From Bacteroidales bacterium (GTDB lineage Bacteria > Bacteroidota > Bacteroidia > Bacteroidales > P3): a stretch of DNA of 64,000 nt. The stretch lies in contig JAFZTV010000011.1 in the NCBI GenBank assembly GCA_017618625.1, positions 30,263-94,262 on the forward strand. The letters are read 5' to 3'. How positions within the stretch are numbered: the stretch's first letter is position 1; each line of letters starts with the position of its first letter. Under the pieces are notes generated by a model that had not been told where the DNA came from, did no database searches, and saw only the letters and a program-made list of their open reading frames with translations. Positions 7,940 through 17,468 of the stretch are shown here, one piece after another. The position numbers and the translations under genes are program-made.

Positions 7940-7966
7940 CAAGTCTTAAATTATATATAATACGCA

Positions 7967-9523
7967 ATGCAGAAAAGTAAAGTTGGACTTGATTTCAATC
8001 AAGTGGAGCACGCCCGCGACGTGGCCAAGAGAATTGCGGGTCAGGTGCAGGACTTCGTGGGCGGCTACACCACGGTCGCCGTGGAGCGCACGATTTGCCG
8101 TCTGCTTGGAATAGACGGAATAGACGAGAACGAGGTGCCGCTGCCGAATGTGGTTGTGGACTCGCTTAAGAGCAACGGCCTTTTGGGCGAGGGTGTGATG
8201 TATTTCGTAGGCAACGCGGTGCTGGAGACCGGCAAGTCGCCGCAGGAGATAGCGGAGGCAATAAGCGCCGGGACGCTCGACATCACAAAGCTGCCGATGC
8301 ACAAGGAGTCGGAAATCCGTGTTGCCCTACAGCCTTACATAGATGCCACCATCGAAAAAATTCGTGGTCGTCGCAAACGTCGTGAGCATTATATAGAAAC
8401 CATAGGCGAGGGATCGAAGCCTTACCTGTATATCATCGTTGCCACGGGTAATATCTATGAAGACGTGGTGCAGGCGCAGGCAGGTGCACGTCAGGGTGCC
8501 GACATCATCGCTGTCATACGTACAACGGGACAGTCACTTCTCGACTACGTGCCTTACGGAGCTACCACAGAGGGGTTCGGAGGAACCTTCGCCACTCAGG
8601 AGAACTTCCGCATCATGCGCAAGGCGTTGGATGAGGTAGGAGAGGAGGTGGGCCGTTACATCCGCCTCTGCAACTATTGCTCGGGTCTCTGCATGCCAGA
8701 GATTGCTGCTATGGGTGCGTTGGAAGGACTTGATGTGATGCTTAACGATGCTCTCTACGGAATCCTTTTCCGAGACATCAACATGCAGCGCACGCTGATA
8801 GACCAGTATTTTTCCAGAATAATAAATGGGTTTGCTGGGGTTATCATCAATACTGGCGAGGACAACTACCTTACGACAGCTGACGCATACGAAGAGGCTC
8901 ATACGGTTCTTGCTTCTGACCTTATCAATGAGCAGCTGGCTTTGGTGGCAGGTCTGCCTGAGGAACAGCAGGGATTGGGACATGCCTTCGAGATGGACCC
9001 GATGTTGGAGAACGGATTCCTCTACGAGTTGGCACAGGCTCAGATGATCAGGGAGATTTTTCCGAAAGCGCCGCTGAAATACATGCCGCCTACCAAGTTT
9101 ATGACTGGTAACATCTTCCGTGGACATATACAGGACGCGTTGTTCAACATTATCGGACAGTGGACACACCAGGGACTGCAGTTGCTGGGTATGCCGACAG
9201 AGGCTATCCACACGCCGTTTATGAGTGACCGCTACCTGTCGATTGAGAACGCGAAGTATATCTTCAACAACATGAAGGACATCGGAGAAGAGGTGGAGTT
9301 CAAAGAGGGTGGCATTATCAGGAACCGAGCCAAAGAGGTGCTGGACAAAGCTACCAAACTCTTGGAGAATATGGAGAGCGAAGGCCTCTTCTCGGCGTTG
9401 GAGAAAGGTATCTTCGGCGACGTAAAGCGTCCGAAGAACGGTGGTAAGGGCCTCGACGGCGTTACCATGAAAGGCGAGCATTATTTTAACCCATTTATAG
9501 AATTGATGAAAGGAAAGAAATAA
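7967..9523 (+). CDS. kamD: Lysine 5,6-aminomutase alpha subunit
   Basis: 518 residues, the family's usual length. It forms the TIM-barrel half of adenosylcobalamin- and PLP-dependent lysine 5,6-aminomutase, which moves the terminal amino group of beta-lysine or D-lysine to C5 in lysine fermentation. Family wording is continuous, for instance GGYTTVAVERTICRLLGI near the N-terminus and ATGNIYEDVVQAQAGARQGA mid-protein. kamE follows after a single base, so the subunits are translated together. Confidence 0.95.
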   Translation: MQKSKVGLDFNQVEHARDVAKRIAGQVQDFVGGYTTVAVERTICRLLGIDGIDENEVPLPNVVVDSLKSNGLLGEGVMYFVGNAVLETGKSPQEIAEAISAGTLDITKLPMHKESEIRVALQPYIDATIEKIRGRRKRREHYIETIGEGSKPYLYIIVATGNIYEDVVQAQAGARQGADIIAVIRTTGQSLLDYVPYGATTEGFGGTFATQENFRIMRKALDEVGEEVGRYIRLCNYCSGLCMPEIAAMGALEGLDVMLNDALYGILFRDINMQRTLIDQYFSRIINGFAGVIINTGEDNYLTTADAYEEAHTVLASDLINEQLALVAGLPEEQQGLGHAFEMDPMLENGFLYELAQAQMIREIFPKAPLKYMPPTKFMTGNIFRGHIQDALFNIIGQWTHQGLQLLGMPTEAIHTPFMSDRYLSIENAKYIFNNMKDIGEEVEFKEGGIIRNRAKEVLDKATKLLENMESEGLFSALEKGIFGDVKRPKNGGKGLDGVTMKGEHYFNPFIELMKGKK

Positions 9524-9524
9524 T

Positions 9525-10313
9525 ATGAGCGAAGGTTTATATTCGATGGAGGCTAAGGATTACGACAAAACCTTAGACCTGACCAAGATAAAACCCTACG
9601 GGGACACAATGAACGACGGCAAGGTGCAGCTGAGCTTCACGCTGCCGGTGCCAGCTGGAGCGGAAGCTGAAGAGGCTGCTAAGCAACTGCTGAAAAAGAT
9701 GGGTTTTGAGAATCCGCTTGTGGTTTATCAGAAAGAATTGACCGAAGGGTTCTGCTTTATGAACTGCTACGGAAGCCTGACGCACACGGTGGACTACACG
9801 TCCATTCACGTGCCGAAGGTGGAGAGCGACAAGATGGATATGCATGAGTGCGATGAGTATATACGTCAGAATATCGGCCGTAAGATTGTCATCGTGGGGG
9901 CTTCGACAGGCACCGACGCCCACACGGTGGGTATCGACGCAATCATGAATATGAAGGGCTATGCAGGCCATTATGGACTGGAGCGCTACGACATGATTGA
10001 AGCGTACAACCTTGGAAGCCAGGTGCCCAACGAGGAGTTCATTGCAAAGGGCATTGAACTTCATGCCGACGCACTTATCGTCAGCCAGACTGTCACCCAG
10101 AAAGACGTGCATATCAAGAACCTCACAGAGTTGGTTGAGATGCTCGAGGCGGAAGGTTTGCGCGACAAGGTGATACTGATATGCGGAGGTCCGCGTATCA
10201 GCCATGAGTTGGCCAAGGAACTGGGTTATGATGCAGGCTTTGGCCCCAATACCTTCGCCGACGACGAGGCATCGTACATAGCCCAGGAGATGGTGAAGAG
10301 AGGCTGGAAGTAA
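9525..10313 (+). CDS. kamE: Lysine 5,6-aminomutase beta subunit (B12-binding)
   Basis: 262 residues. An N-terminal dimerisation region is followed by a Rossmann-type cobalamin domain. GASTGTDAHTVG is the DxHxxG motif, with His133 as the lower cobalt ligand, and Lys144 in NMKGYAG sits where the PLP Schiff-base lysine lies; both numbers match the Clostridium enzyme. It pairs with KamD. Other genes of the pathway (kamA, kdd, kce) are not in the window. Confidence 0.95.
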   Translation: MSEGLYSMEAKDYDKTLDLTKIKPYGDTMNDGKVQLSFTLPVPAGAEAEEAAKQLLKKMGFENPLVVYQKELTEGFCFMNCYGSLTHTVDYTSIHVPKVESDKMDMHECDEYIRQNIGRKIVIVGASTGTDAHTVGIDAIMNMKGYAGHYGLERYDMIEAYNLGSQVPNEEFIAKGIELHADALIVSQTVTQKDVHIKNLTELVEMLEAEGLRDKVILICGGPRISHELAKELGYDAGFGPNTFADDEASYIAQEMVKRGWK

Positions 10314-10341
10314 ATAACAAAATAACACAATAAAATAAGTT

Positions 10342-10998
10342 ATGGAAAAAGAACAGATTAAACCCTTTATCGCAAAACGTGCCGCCAAGGAGCTGCACGA
10401 CGGCGATGTTGTGAATCTTGGTATCGGATTGCCGACACTTATCCCGAATTTTTTGCCCGAAGGCGTGCATGTGGTCCTCCAGTCGGAGAACGGCATGATT
10501 GGCATGGGTCCGACTCCCGAAGAGGGTAAAGAAGACCCTTGGTTCATTAACGCTGGCGGTGGATATATCACCCATGTGCCCGGTGCTTCGACATTTGACA
10601 GCGCTACCTCGTTCGGTATAATCCGCGGAGGCCACGTCGATGTGTCGGTTCTTGGTGCCATGCAGGTTGACGAAGAAGGCGACCTCGCCAACTGGATGAT
10701 TCCAGGAAAAAAGACCCCAGGTATGGGTGGCGCTATGGACCTCCTCGTGGGTGCCAAGAAGGTTATCCTTGCTATGGAGCACACGGCAAAGGGCAACCCG
10801 AAGATTTTGAAGAAATGCACACTTCCCCTCACCGCTAAAGGCCAGGTGAACATGATTATCACCGAGATGGGCGTGATGGAAATCACTAAAGAGGGTATCG
10901 TGCTGACGGAAATCAACCCCGAATTCACCGTTGAACAGGTACAGGCAGCCACCGAGGCTAAACTCATCGTGTCGCCGAACCTGAAGAACATGGAATAA
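10342..10998 (+). CDS. 3-oxoacid/butyrate-acetoacetate CoA-transferase, B subunit
   Basis: 218 residues. It has the B-subunit motif GIGLPTLIPNFLP and the active-site SENGMIGMGP with Glu49, followed by GGGYITHVPGAS. In lysine fermenters this enzyme moves CoA between butyryl-CoA and acetoacetate. It follows kamE after 28 bp. The A subunit, which contributes the other half of the active site and is normally encoded next to it, is absent here; the next element is a terminator. It may be elsewhere in the genome. Confidence 0.92.
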   Translation: MEKEQIKPFIAKRAAKELHDGDVVNLGIGLPTLIPNFLPEGVHVVLQSENGMIGMGPTPEEGKEDPWFINAGGGYITHVPGASTFDSATSFGIIRGGHVDVSVLGAMQVDEEGDLANWMIPGKKTPGMGGAMDLLVGAKKVILAMEHTAKGNPKILKKCTLPLTAKGQVNMIITEMGVMEITKEGIVLTEINPEFTVEQVQAATEAKLIVSPNLKNME

Positions 10999-11010
10999 AC
11001 ACATACGTTG

Positions 11011-11048
11011 CATACACTACCGACAGAATAGGATGTCGGTAGTGTATG
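11011..11048 (+). terminator. Strong hairpin ending the kam operon
   Basis: CATACACTACCGACA (11011-11025) pairs perfectly over 15 bp with TGTCGGTAGTGTATG (11034-11048) around an 8-nt loop. The T tract after it is weak (TGTTTA). The next gene starts 14 bp further on, so an attenuator role is also possible. Confidence 0.7.
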
Positions 11049-11061
11049 TGTTTAATTGAAT

Positions 11062-11640
11062 ATGAAAAAGATAGCGCTCTTGGCTGTGATGCTGTGCTTC
11101 ATGCAGACAGCATTCAGTCAACACACACTTTTCAGAGAGTATGGATTTTACGGCACAGCCAGCTATACTTTGCTAACCAATGTAAACCGCGCGGAATATA
11201 ATTTCGTGCTGAACGGGGTGACACTGTCAGGTGGATTCCAGATAAGACCCAAAACGTGTGTGGAACTCGGAGTGGGTTTCTTGGCCGATGGGAATGGCAT
11301 TTATACGCAGATACCGTTCACTGTGGCCCTCCGCACACACTATTTGAATACAAGACTTACACCTATGACGGAACTTTTCGCTGGTTATGCGCTACCGCTA
11401 AAGAAAACGGGAACAAACAGCGATGGCAACAAGATGTGCATAGACCAGGGAGGAGTGACAGCAGGGGTGAACGTGGGAGGACGATTTTCAATTTCACGAA
11501 GATTAGCTATAAACGCATACGTCGGATGGCACTTCTTCATGATAAACGAGTTTAGAGTGTTTACGGCGGACAAGCTGCCCATAGCGCAGGATGCCTGGGC
11601 GGCACACTGTTTCCGATTTGGACTAGGGGTGATGTTTTAG
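11062..11640 (+). CDS. Putative small outer-membrane beta-barrel protein
   Basis: 192 residues with a signal peptide (MKKIALLAVMLCFMQTAFSQ). The mature part has alternating amphipathic strands rich in Gly, Tyr and Phe (GFYGTASYTLLTN, ELFAGYALPL, AINAYVGWHF) and ends FRFGLGVMF, with a terminal Phe as in many barrels. I recognise no specific family. The ATG at 11062 is chosen over a TTG two codons earlier. The gene lies between the kam terminator and the GH2 gene. Confidence 0.6.
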   Translation: MKKIALLAVMLCFMQTAFSQHTLFREYGFYGTASYTLLTNVNRAEYNFVLNGVTLSGGFQIRPKTCVELGVGFLADGNGIYTQIPFTVALRTHYLNTRLTPMTELFAGYALPLKKTGTNSDGNKMCIDQGGVTAGVNVGGRFSISRRLAINAYVGWHFFMINEFRVFTADKLPIAQDAWAAHCFRFGLGVMF

Positions 11641-11664
11641 TAATTACAACAAAACCGCTCTCGT

Positions 11665-14600
11665 ATGAGAAAAACGCTTGCTATAGCCATGCTGACGGCG
11701 ATAATGGTGCCGATCAGCCTATATTCGCAAAAAAACGCCAAGGTGGCGACGGCACCCGTGCTGTCGGAATGGAGTGACCCGGATGTGTTTGAACAACACA
11801 AGCTATACCCAAGGGTCAATGTCGTCGGATACGAGTACGAGAACGACATCGCGAAAGGGGATTTCCGTTCGTCGCCGTATTACGTGTCACTTGCAGGCAA
11901 GTGGAGTTTCGACCTACAGAACTCGGTCAGCCTGCGTCCCGACATGGAGAACAAGAAACTGGATGTCAGCGGATGGGGCAAAATCAATGTTCCAAACTAT
12001 GCATGGCAATACAAAGGGGCTGCTGCACAGGTGCCAGAAATAAGCAATGTGGCGGATTTACCAGACAAGGGTAACTATGTTGCCACTTACCATAGGGAAT
12101 TCAACGTGAGCACGACGTGGAAAGAATACGAGGCATTTTTGCAGATTCAGGGCAAATCGGCGTATTATATATGGATAAACAACGAGTATGCGGGATATAG
12201 CGAGGATTCGCGGGCTTTGAGCGAGTTCAATATCACGCAGCATTTGAAATATGGTAAGGTCAACACCATATCGATACAGGTGTTGGGATTGTCGGATGGT
12301 TCGTTATTGGAAAGTGACTATTCGCATTCGCTTAATGGATTGACCCACGATGTGGCCATAGTGCTGAAGCCCGCGGTTAACATAAATGACTACAAAATAG
12401 TTACGGACTTTGATTCGAAAACCTCAATCGGCGAAGTGCAGCTCACCGCAACGGTGGCAAACAAGTCAAAAAAAGGCCTTTACTATCTTGAGGCCGAGAT
12501 ATTGACTCCGCAGGGAAGGCAGCTTGACAAGATGGCGAAGTGGGTGGCCTTTGACAAGAGGAATGAGGTCGATGCAACGCTTAAACGAGAATTTGCCGGT
12601 ATAGAGCCGTGGTCGGCGGAGACGCCAAATCTCTACACGCTGATAGTCCGTTTGCGTGACAATAATATGAACCTTATAGAGGTTACGGGCAGCCAATTTG
12701 GATTTCGCAAGTTGGAGGTGGACGGAACGGAGCTGCTTGTGAACGGAACACCAGTGAAATTGCGTGGAGTGGCATACGCTAACTATGATGTCACAACAGG
12801 AGGCGAGCCGACGTATGCACAGATGGAGAAGGATCTTGTGCAGATGAAGAAAAACAACATCAATGCTATAAGAACGGCAGTCTATTCACCTGCCGATGAC
12901 GAATTCTATAGACTTTGCGACAAGTATGGATTCTATGTGGTGTGCGAGGCAAATATACAGCCGTACTCTACAACGAAAAAGGCCATCGCCACAGATGGAG
13001 ACTATGAAAACCTATTTGTGGCTAGGGTTCAGAATATGTATGAGCCGCTGAAGAACCGCCCGTCGATAATAGCGTGGTCACTCGGACCTGGTAGGGACAA
13101 CGGTGTGTGTATGGAGCGCGCATACGCAGCGTTGAAACAGAAAGACAAAGAGCGTCCAGTGATATTTGCAGGGGCAGGATATTCCGAAAATACCGACATT
13201 GTGGCAATAACTGAAACCGCCCCTGATGCCTTGAAGGCGGTTGCGGTTAAGAAGCAGTCGAGACCGATATTGTTGAACTCGTACGGAATCTTGGCTGGCA
13301 ACGGATTTGGAGGTATGGAGACACTGTGGAGGCTTGTGTCGGACAATAGTAAGTTTCTTGGTGGTTTTGTAGAATGGTGGGCGTCTGTAAACTTATATTC
13401 AGAGGCGTTGAAAAGCGATAGAAAAAGCAGAGGACTTTACGAGGATGCAAAAAACAGCGTGCCGTATCTTCAGGAGCTGGCAAACATTTACCGTCCGTTT
13501 GATGTGCGCCTTGTGAGTGTGTCGCAGGATGCATGTGAGTTTGTGATAAGTTGTCGTCGCGGTGTGCAGTCAACCGGCAATTATGTGCTGGAGTACAATA
13601 TGTTCTCGAATCTGAAACCAAATATTGTTGGAGGTGAGATAGACTTGGCGTTGTCGGCAGGAGACTCGAAGACTTTTAGACTCAAGATGCCTGTGTTGAA
13701 TCTGTATATAGGAGAGGAGCTGTTTGTGCGTTTTTCGGTGAAACAACGTGTACGCACGGCGGCTGTACCACAGGGAACAACCTTGGCAACAGTTGAAATG
13801 CCATTGCCTACGAAACGACTGGATAATGTAACGTTGGAGAGTACGGAAAAGCTGTCGGCTTCGGTAACTGGTGACCAAAACGGCAAAAAAGGAGTACTTA
13901 CCTTGGCTGGTCCTCGTTTTAAAATGAAATACGATTTAGACGCAGCGGATATAAGCGAATATTCGTACGATGGGGTTGTGATGGTAGAATCACCGTTGCG
14001 TTCGACTATTACTCGTCCGCCAACCGAGAACGATATGGTGGATCGCAATGGGTCTCGCAATTGGGGACACCTCACACCAGAGGAGCTTACGCGCTCGGTA
14101 CAGGCGGTGAACTTTAGACAGGTGGATGAGTCGTTGGCGGTGATAGATGCGATGGTGAGTTACAGCAAAGACGGTAGTCCGGTATATGACCTTAAGCAGA
14201 CGATTGCGATACACTCGTCAGGAGATGTTATAATGGATAATAGTGTCTCGATTTCGTCATCTGTCAAGAGCGTTGCACGTATAGGCTTCGAGGCGCAGGT
14301 GCCGAATGGTTTGAGTGATGTGAGCTGGTTTGGGCGAAAGGGAGAAACGTATGTGGACCGCTGCTCATGGGCCGATATGGGAAGCCACAAAGAAAAGGCG
14401 GAGAAAATGTCATACGACTATGATATTCCACAGGCAAGCGGCAACCGTGCGGAGGTACGATGGTTTGCCCTCTCGAATGGACAGAAGGGGTTGTTTGTGG
14501 ATATGATAGACACGACGTTCAACTTTACTGTGAGCAGATATACAGACCATCAGATATCTGCGGCAAAGAACCGCTCTGCGCTGAAAACATCGAACCGCAA

Positions 14601-15525
14601 CACTATTCATATTGACTTCAAGATGTCTGGTGTGGGAAGTGCTTTGGCAGCTTACGAAATGTCAGATGCGGCATTGGTAAAGGATCACAAGGTGAATTTC
14701 AAAGTGCATCTGCGCGGTTATGACTTGGGCGACCATAATGCTGAGGATTTTCGGAGAATTTCCTATCCGTCGGCGGAGTCAGGTGTGTTACCGATGCCAG
14801 AGATGGAGAAGGACAGAGAGCGATTTAATGCGCCGATGTTTATAACGATGAAGTCTGCAACGCCAGACGCAGAGATTCGCTACACGTTGGACGGCAGTGA
14901 GCCGACAGAGTCGTCGCCACTGTATAAGTCTCCTGTAAAAATATCGTCGTCAACCATAGTGTCGGCAAGAGCGTTCAAGAAGGGTTATGCACCATCGTTT
15001 GTCGCTCGCAGCCATTACAGTTTTGATTATGTAAAGTCAACTACATTTGAACACAAGCCAAACACGCCGTATAATCGGCAGTACCAGACGGCATTGTTTG
15101 ATGCAGAGTATGGTGACGTGAACAACCTTTCTAACGGTTGGTTGGGGTTCTCGGCGTCCGATATGTCAGTGGTTTTGGAGTTGGCAAAAGAGATAGAGTT
15201 GGAAAGTATTGAGCTGAGGTTTGCACATAACCCGGATGCATGGGCGTTTGCGCCTACGGCAGTGGATGTGTATGTGTCGCAGGACGGTGTGTCGTATTCT
15301 GAGCCGATGGCGGCGAATATAACGTATGACCCTCAGTCGGAGTCGATGAATATGTCGCAGTTGACGACTATAAATGTGTTTGTGGATAAACCGAATGTCC
15401 GATATGTGAAAGTTGTAGCAAAAAACATGGGACGAATACCGTCGTGGCATAGAAACAAAGGGTTGAGGCCATGGTTGATGACCGACGAGGTGAAGTTGAA
15501 TGAGAGAATTGGAGGGAGGTTTTAA
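11665..15525 (+). CDS. GH2 beta-galactosidase-like protein with replaced catalytic residues
   Basis: 1286 residues with a signal peptide (to about residue 22). Domains in order: GH2 jelly roll (about 60-240), Ig-like (240-345), TIM barrel (350-600), a LacZ-like C-terminal beta domain (about 750-1000), a chitobiase/HexA C-terminal-like module with YTLDGSEPTESSPLY (about 1060-1120), and a discoidin-like end. Against LacZ, WSLGNE is WSLGPG (Gly476 for the acid/base Glu), ILCEYAHAMGN is ILLNSYGILAGN (Ser539 for the nucleophile Glu), and RCSHYPN is RTAVYSP. The scaffold is intact, so it reads as a binding or structural protein rather than an enzyme. No T9SS tail is seen. Confidence 0.85.
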   Translation: MRKTLAIAMLTAIMVPISLYSQKNAKVATAPVLSEWSDPDVFEQHKLYPRVNVVGYEYENDIAKGDFRSSPYYVSLAGKWSFDLQNSVSLRPDMENKKLDVSGWGKINVPNYAWQYKGAAAQVPEISNVADLPDKGNYVATYHREFNVSTTWKEYEAFLQIQGKSAYYIWINNEYAGYSEDSRALSEFNITQHLKYGKVNTISIQVLGLSDGSLLESDYSHSLNGLTHDVAIVLKPAVNINDYKIVTDFDSKTSIGEVQLTATVANKSKKGLYYLEAEILTPQGRQLDKMAKWVAFDKRNEVDATLKREFAGIEPWSAETPNLYTLIVRLRDNNMNLIEVTGSQFGFRKLEVDGTELLVNGTPVKLRGVAYANYDVTTGGEPTYAQMEKDLVQMKKNNINAIRTAVYSPADDEFYRLCDKYGFYVVCEANIQPYSTTKKAIATDGDYENLFVARVQNMYEPLKNRPSIIAWSLGPGRDNGVCMERAYAALKQKDKERPVIFAGAGYSENTDIVAITETAPDALKAVAVKKQSRPILLNSYGILAGNGFGGMETLWRLVSDNSKFLGGFVEWWASVNLYSEALKSDRKSRGLYEDAKNSVPYLQELANIYRPFDVRLVSVSQDACEFVISCRRGVQSTGNYVLEYNMFSNLKPNIVGGEIDLALSAGDSKTFRLKMPVLNLYIGEELFVRFSVKQRVRTAAVPQGTTLATVEMPLPTKRLDNVTLESTEKLSASVTGDQNGKKGVLTLAGPRFKMKYDLDAADISEYSYDGVVMVESPLRSTITRPPTENDMVDRNGSRNWGHLTPEELTRSVQAVNFRQVDESLAVIDAMVSYSKDGSPVYDLKQTIAIHSSGDVIMDNSVSISSSVKSVARIGFEAQVPNGLSDVSWFGRKGETYVDRCSWADMGSHKEKAEKMSYDYDIPQASGNRAEVRWFALSNGQKGLFVDMIDTTFNFTVSRYTDHQISAAKNRSALKTSNRNTIHIDFKMSGVGSALAAYEMSDAALVKDHKVNFKVHLRGYDLGDHNAEDFRRISYPSAESGVLPMPEMEKDRERFNAPMFITMKSATPDAEIRYTLDGSEPTESSPLYKSPVKISSSTIVSARAFKKGYAPSFVARSHYSFDYVKSTTFEHKPNTPYNRQYQTALFDAEYGDVNNLSNGWLGFSASDMSVVLELAKEIELESIELRFAHNPDAWAFAPTAVDVYVSQDGVSYSEPMAANITYDPQSESMNMSQLTTINVFVDKPNVRYVKVVAKNMGRIPSWHRNKGLRPWLMTDEVKLNERIGGRF

Positions 15526-15550
15526 GTTTTAAGTTTCGGCTTGCTATTTT

Positions 15551-16267
15551 ATGACGGACACGTTTCAATCACGTACTGAACTCTTGCTTGGCGCTGACAG
15601 TGTTGAGCGGTTGAGAGGTGCGCATGTGTTGGTGGTGGGGTTAGGTGGTGTGGGAGGCTATGCTGCGGAGATGCTTTGCAGAGCAGGTGTCGGTCGATTG
15701 ACACTAGTGGATGGGGACAAGGTGAGTGAGTCGAATTTAAACAGGCAGATAATAGCGTTAAACTCAACAGTGGGGCAATCGAAGGTAGAGTTGTTTGAGA
15801 AACGTTTTAAGGACATAAACCCAGAGTGTGATATTGTAGCGAAAGAGGTGTTTCTTCGTGACGAAGAGATGATAGAGTTGCTAGAGTCAGAGAAATATGA
15901 CTATGTCGTTGATGCAATAGACACGCTGTCGCCCAAAGTGTTTCTGCTGTATCATTCGCATCGGCTTGGTTTGCCGGTGGTGAGTGCAATGGGTAGCGCG
16001 GGGAAGCTGAACCCCGAAATGGTGCAAGTTTGTGATGTGTCGGAAAGTAACACATGTCCGCTGGCGGCAATGGTGAGAAAGAAGCTGCACAAGCTTGGGG
16101 TGAGAGATGGTTTCAAGGTGGTGTTTTCGACGGAAAAAGCCATAGAGACTGCCATGAGAGAAGAACCGTCGCAGAACAAGCGTACTACGGTGGGTGTGAT
16201 TTCGTATATGCCAGCAGTATTTGGCTGCCATTGTGCAGCAACTGTGATAAATGATTTGATAAAATAA
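15551..16267 (+). CDS. tcdA: tRNA threonylcarbamoyladenosine dehydratase (E1-like)
   Basis: 238 residues. The ATP-binding motif VVGLGGVGGYAAEMLCRAGV, then VDGDKVSESNLNRQ with the adenylation Asn-Arg-Gln, then DAIDTLSPK, are E1/ThiF-fold motifs in the TcdA form. The enzyme converts t6A37 to cyclic ct6A37 in tRNAs reading ANN codons. The tail TTVGVISYMPAVFGCHCAATVI is also family-like. A lipoprotein gene follows after 7 bp. Confidence 0.92.
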   Translation: MTDTFQSRTELLLGADSVERLRGAHVLVVGLGGVGGYAAEMLCRAGVGRLTLVDGDKVSESNLNRQIIALNSTVGQSKVELFEKRFKDINPECDIVAKEVFLRDEEMIELLESEKYDYVVDAIDTLSPKVFLLYHSHRLGLPVVSAMGSAGKLNPEMVQVCDVSESNTCPLAAMVRKKLHKLGVRDGFKVVFSTEKAIETAMREEPSQNKRTTVGVISYMPAVFGCHCAATVINDLIK

Positions 16268-16274
16268 TGCAGAT

Positions 16275-17429
16275 ATGAGAAAACTGTTTTTTGTTGCACT
16301 ACTATTTCTAACACTTGCTACTTCATGTAAGGTCGATTTTTCGCCCAATGCGGAGTGGAAAGAGGTTCCTGTGGTGTGGTGTGTTTTGGACCAGTATGAC
16401 GACACGACGTGGGTAAGGGTGCAGCGGTGCTATCTTGGAAACGAGAACTTGTATAACTACACACAGGCGAGTGATTCGATATATTATCCGAAGGACAGCA
16501 TCACTGTGACATTGGAGAAATGGGAAGCAACTGAAGGTGCGGACAATATACTTACGAAGACGGGTGATGCGCCATGTCAGACGATAACGTTGGAGTACGT
16601 GCTGCGTAATAAGGACACGGGAATGTTTGCTGGAGGTGTCCAGCCGTTATACTGCGCTCCTACTTTGGGTTGGTTGCAGCCCAACTATGTCTATCGTCTC
16701 GTTGTTAGTCATAAAACGACGGGAGAGGTTGTTGCGTCGGCAGAGACTCAGCTGGTCGGACAGAAGATAGACCAGTCGAATCCCAGAGCGAGAGACCTTG
16801 TGGCGTTGGAAAGGCCTAACCCTGCGACTCCTGCGTACAGCCAGTTTAGATTTGCTGGAAATCCTGCGAAGTGTGAGATTGCATGGAAACCGCTTGTCCG
16901 GGCACGCTTGTACCAACCAGTTGTTCGGTTCTATTATTACCATTTGACAGAGCCGGACGCTAACGGAGAAAGACACAATGACTACACAAAGAAATATCAT
17001 ATTGATATAAAAGTGCCGTCGGTTTCACAGTCTGGAAGTCCGAATGAGGTTACTACGTCTATATACGAGTCGTCGTTTTTTGCCGATTTAGTGGATGCGA
17101 TTAGGAGCAACGGAGACAATGCACCCAAAGGCTTCTGCGATTCGGTGGATATAAGGCTCAGTGTGTGCAATGAGGATTTGAATGCATATATCAAATCGAC
17201 AGAGCCATCGAACACAATAGTGCAGGATAGGGTCGTATATACCAATATCAACGATGGCAAGGGCGTAGGAATATTTGCGGCACGTAGGATTCCACATCTT
17301 ATAGAGAATAATGATGGTTCAACATCACCAGTGTTGATTTTCACGGTACAGACTAACACGGAGACAGGTTCGGGCTCATACCATTCGAAACTGAAAAATC
17401 TGAATATAGGATTCGAGGCCGCGGAGTAA
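16275..17429 (+). CDS. Putative lipoprotein, DUF4249-like
   Basis: 384 residues. The signal ends with the lipobox LATSC (Cys18). The mature protein begins with an EVPVVWCVLD strand and a DTTWVRVQRCYLG segment, and is beta-rich throughout, which resembles the DUF4249 lipoproteins of Bacteroidetes that often accompany outer-membrane receptors. No receptor gene is adjacent. The family link is tentative; the lipoprotein call is firm. Confidence 0.65.
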   Translation: MRKLFFVALLFLTLATSCKVDFSPNAEWKEVPVVWCVLDQYDDTTWVRVQRCYLGNENLYNYTQASDSIYYPKDSITVTLEKWEATEGADNILTKTGDAPCQTITLEYVLRNKDTGMFAGGVQPLYCAPTLGWLQPNYVYRLVVSHKTTGEVVASAETQLVGQKIDQSNPRARDLVALERPNPATPAYSQFRFAGNPAKCEIAWKPLVRARLYQPVVRFYYYHLTEPDANGERHNDYTKKYHIDIKVPSVSQSGSPNEVTTSIYESSFFADLVDAIRSNGDNAPKGFCDSVDIRLSVCNEDLNAYIKSTEPSNTIVQDRVVYTNINDGKGVGIFAARRIPHLIENNDGSTSPVLIFTVQTNTETGSGSYHSKLKNLNIGFEAAE

Positions 17430-17468
17430 GGTTGTTTCAAATGGAAGGAGGTCGAGTCCTGCCATTTG

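Noticed and set aside
7715..7966. Cobalamin riboswitch upstream of kamD
   Set aside because: The spacer holds a repeat, a terminator and a promoter with only about 27 bp to the start; no B12-box-like sequence is seen.
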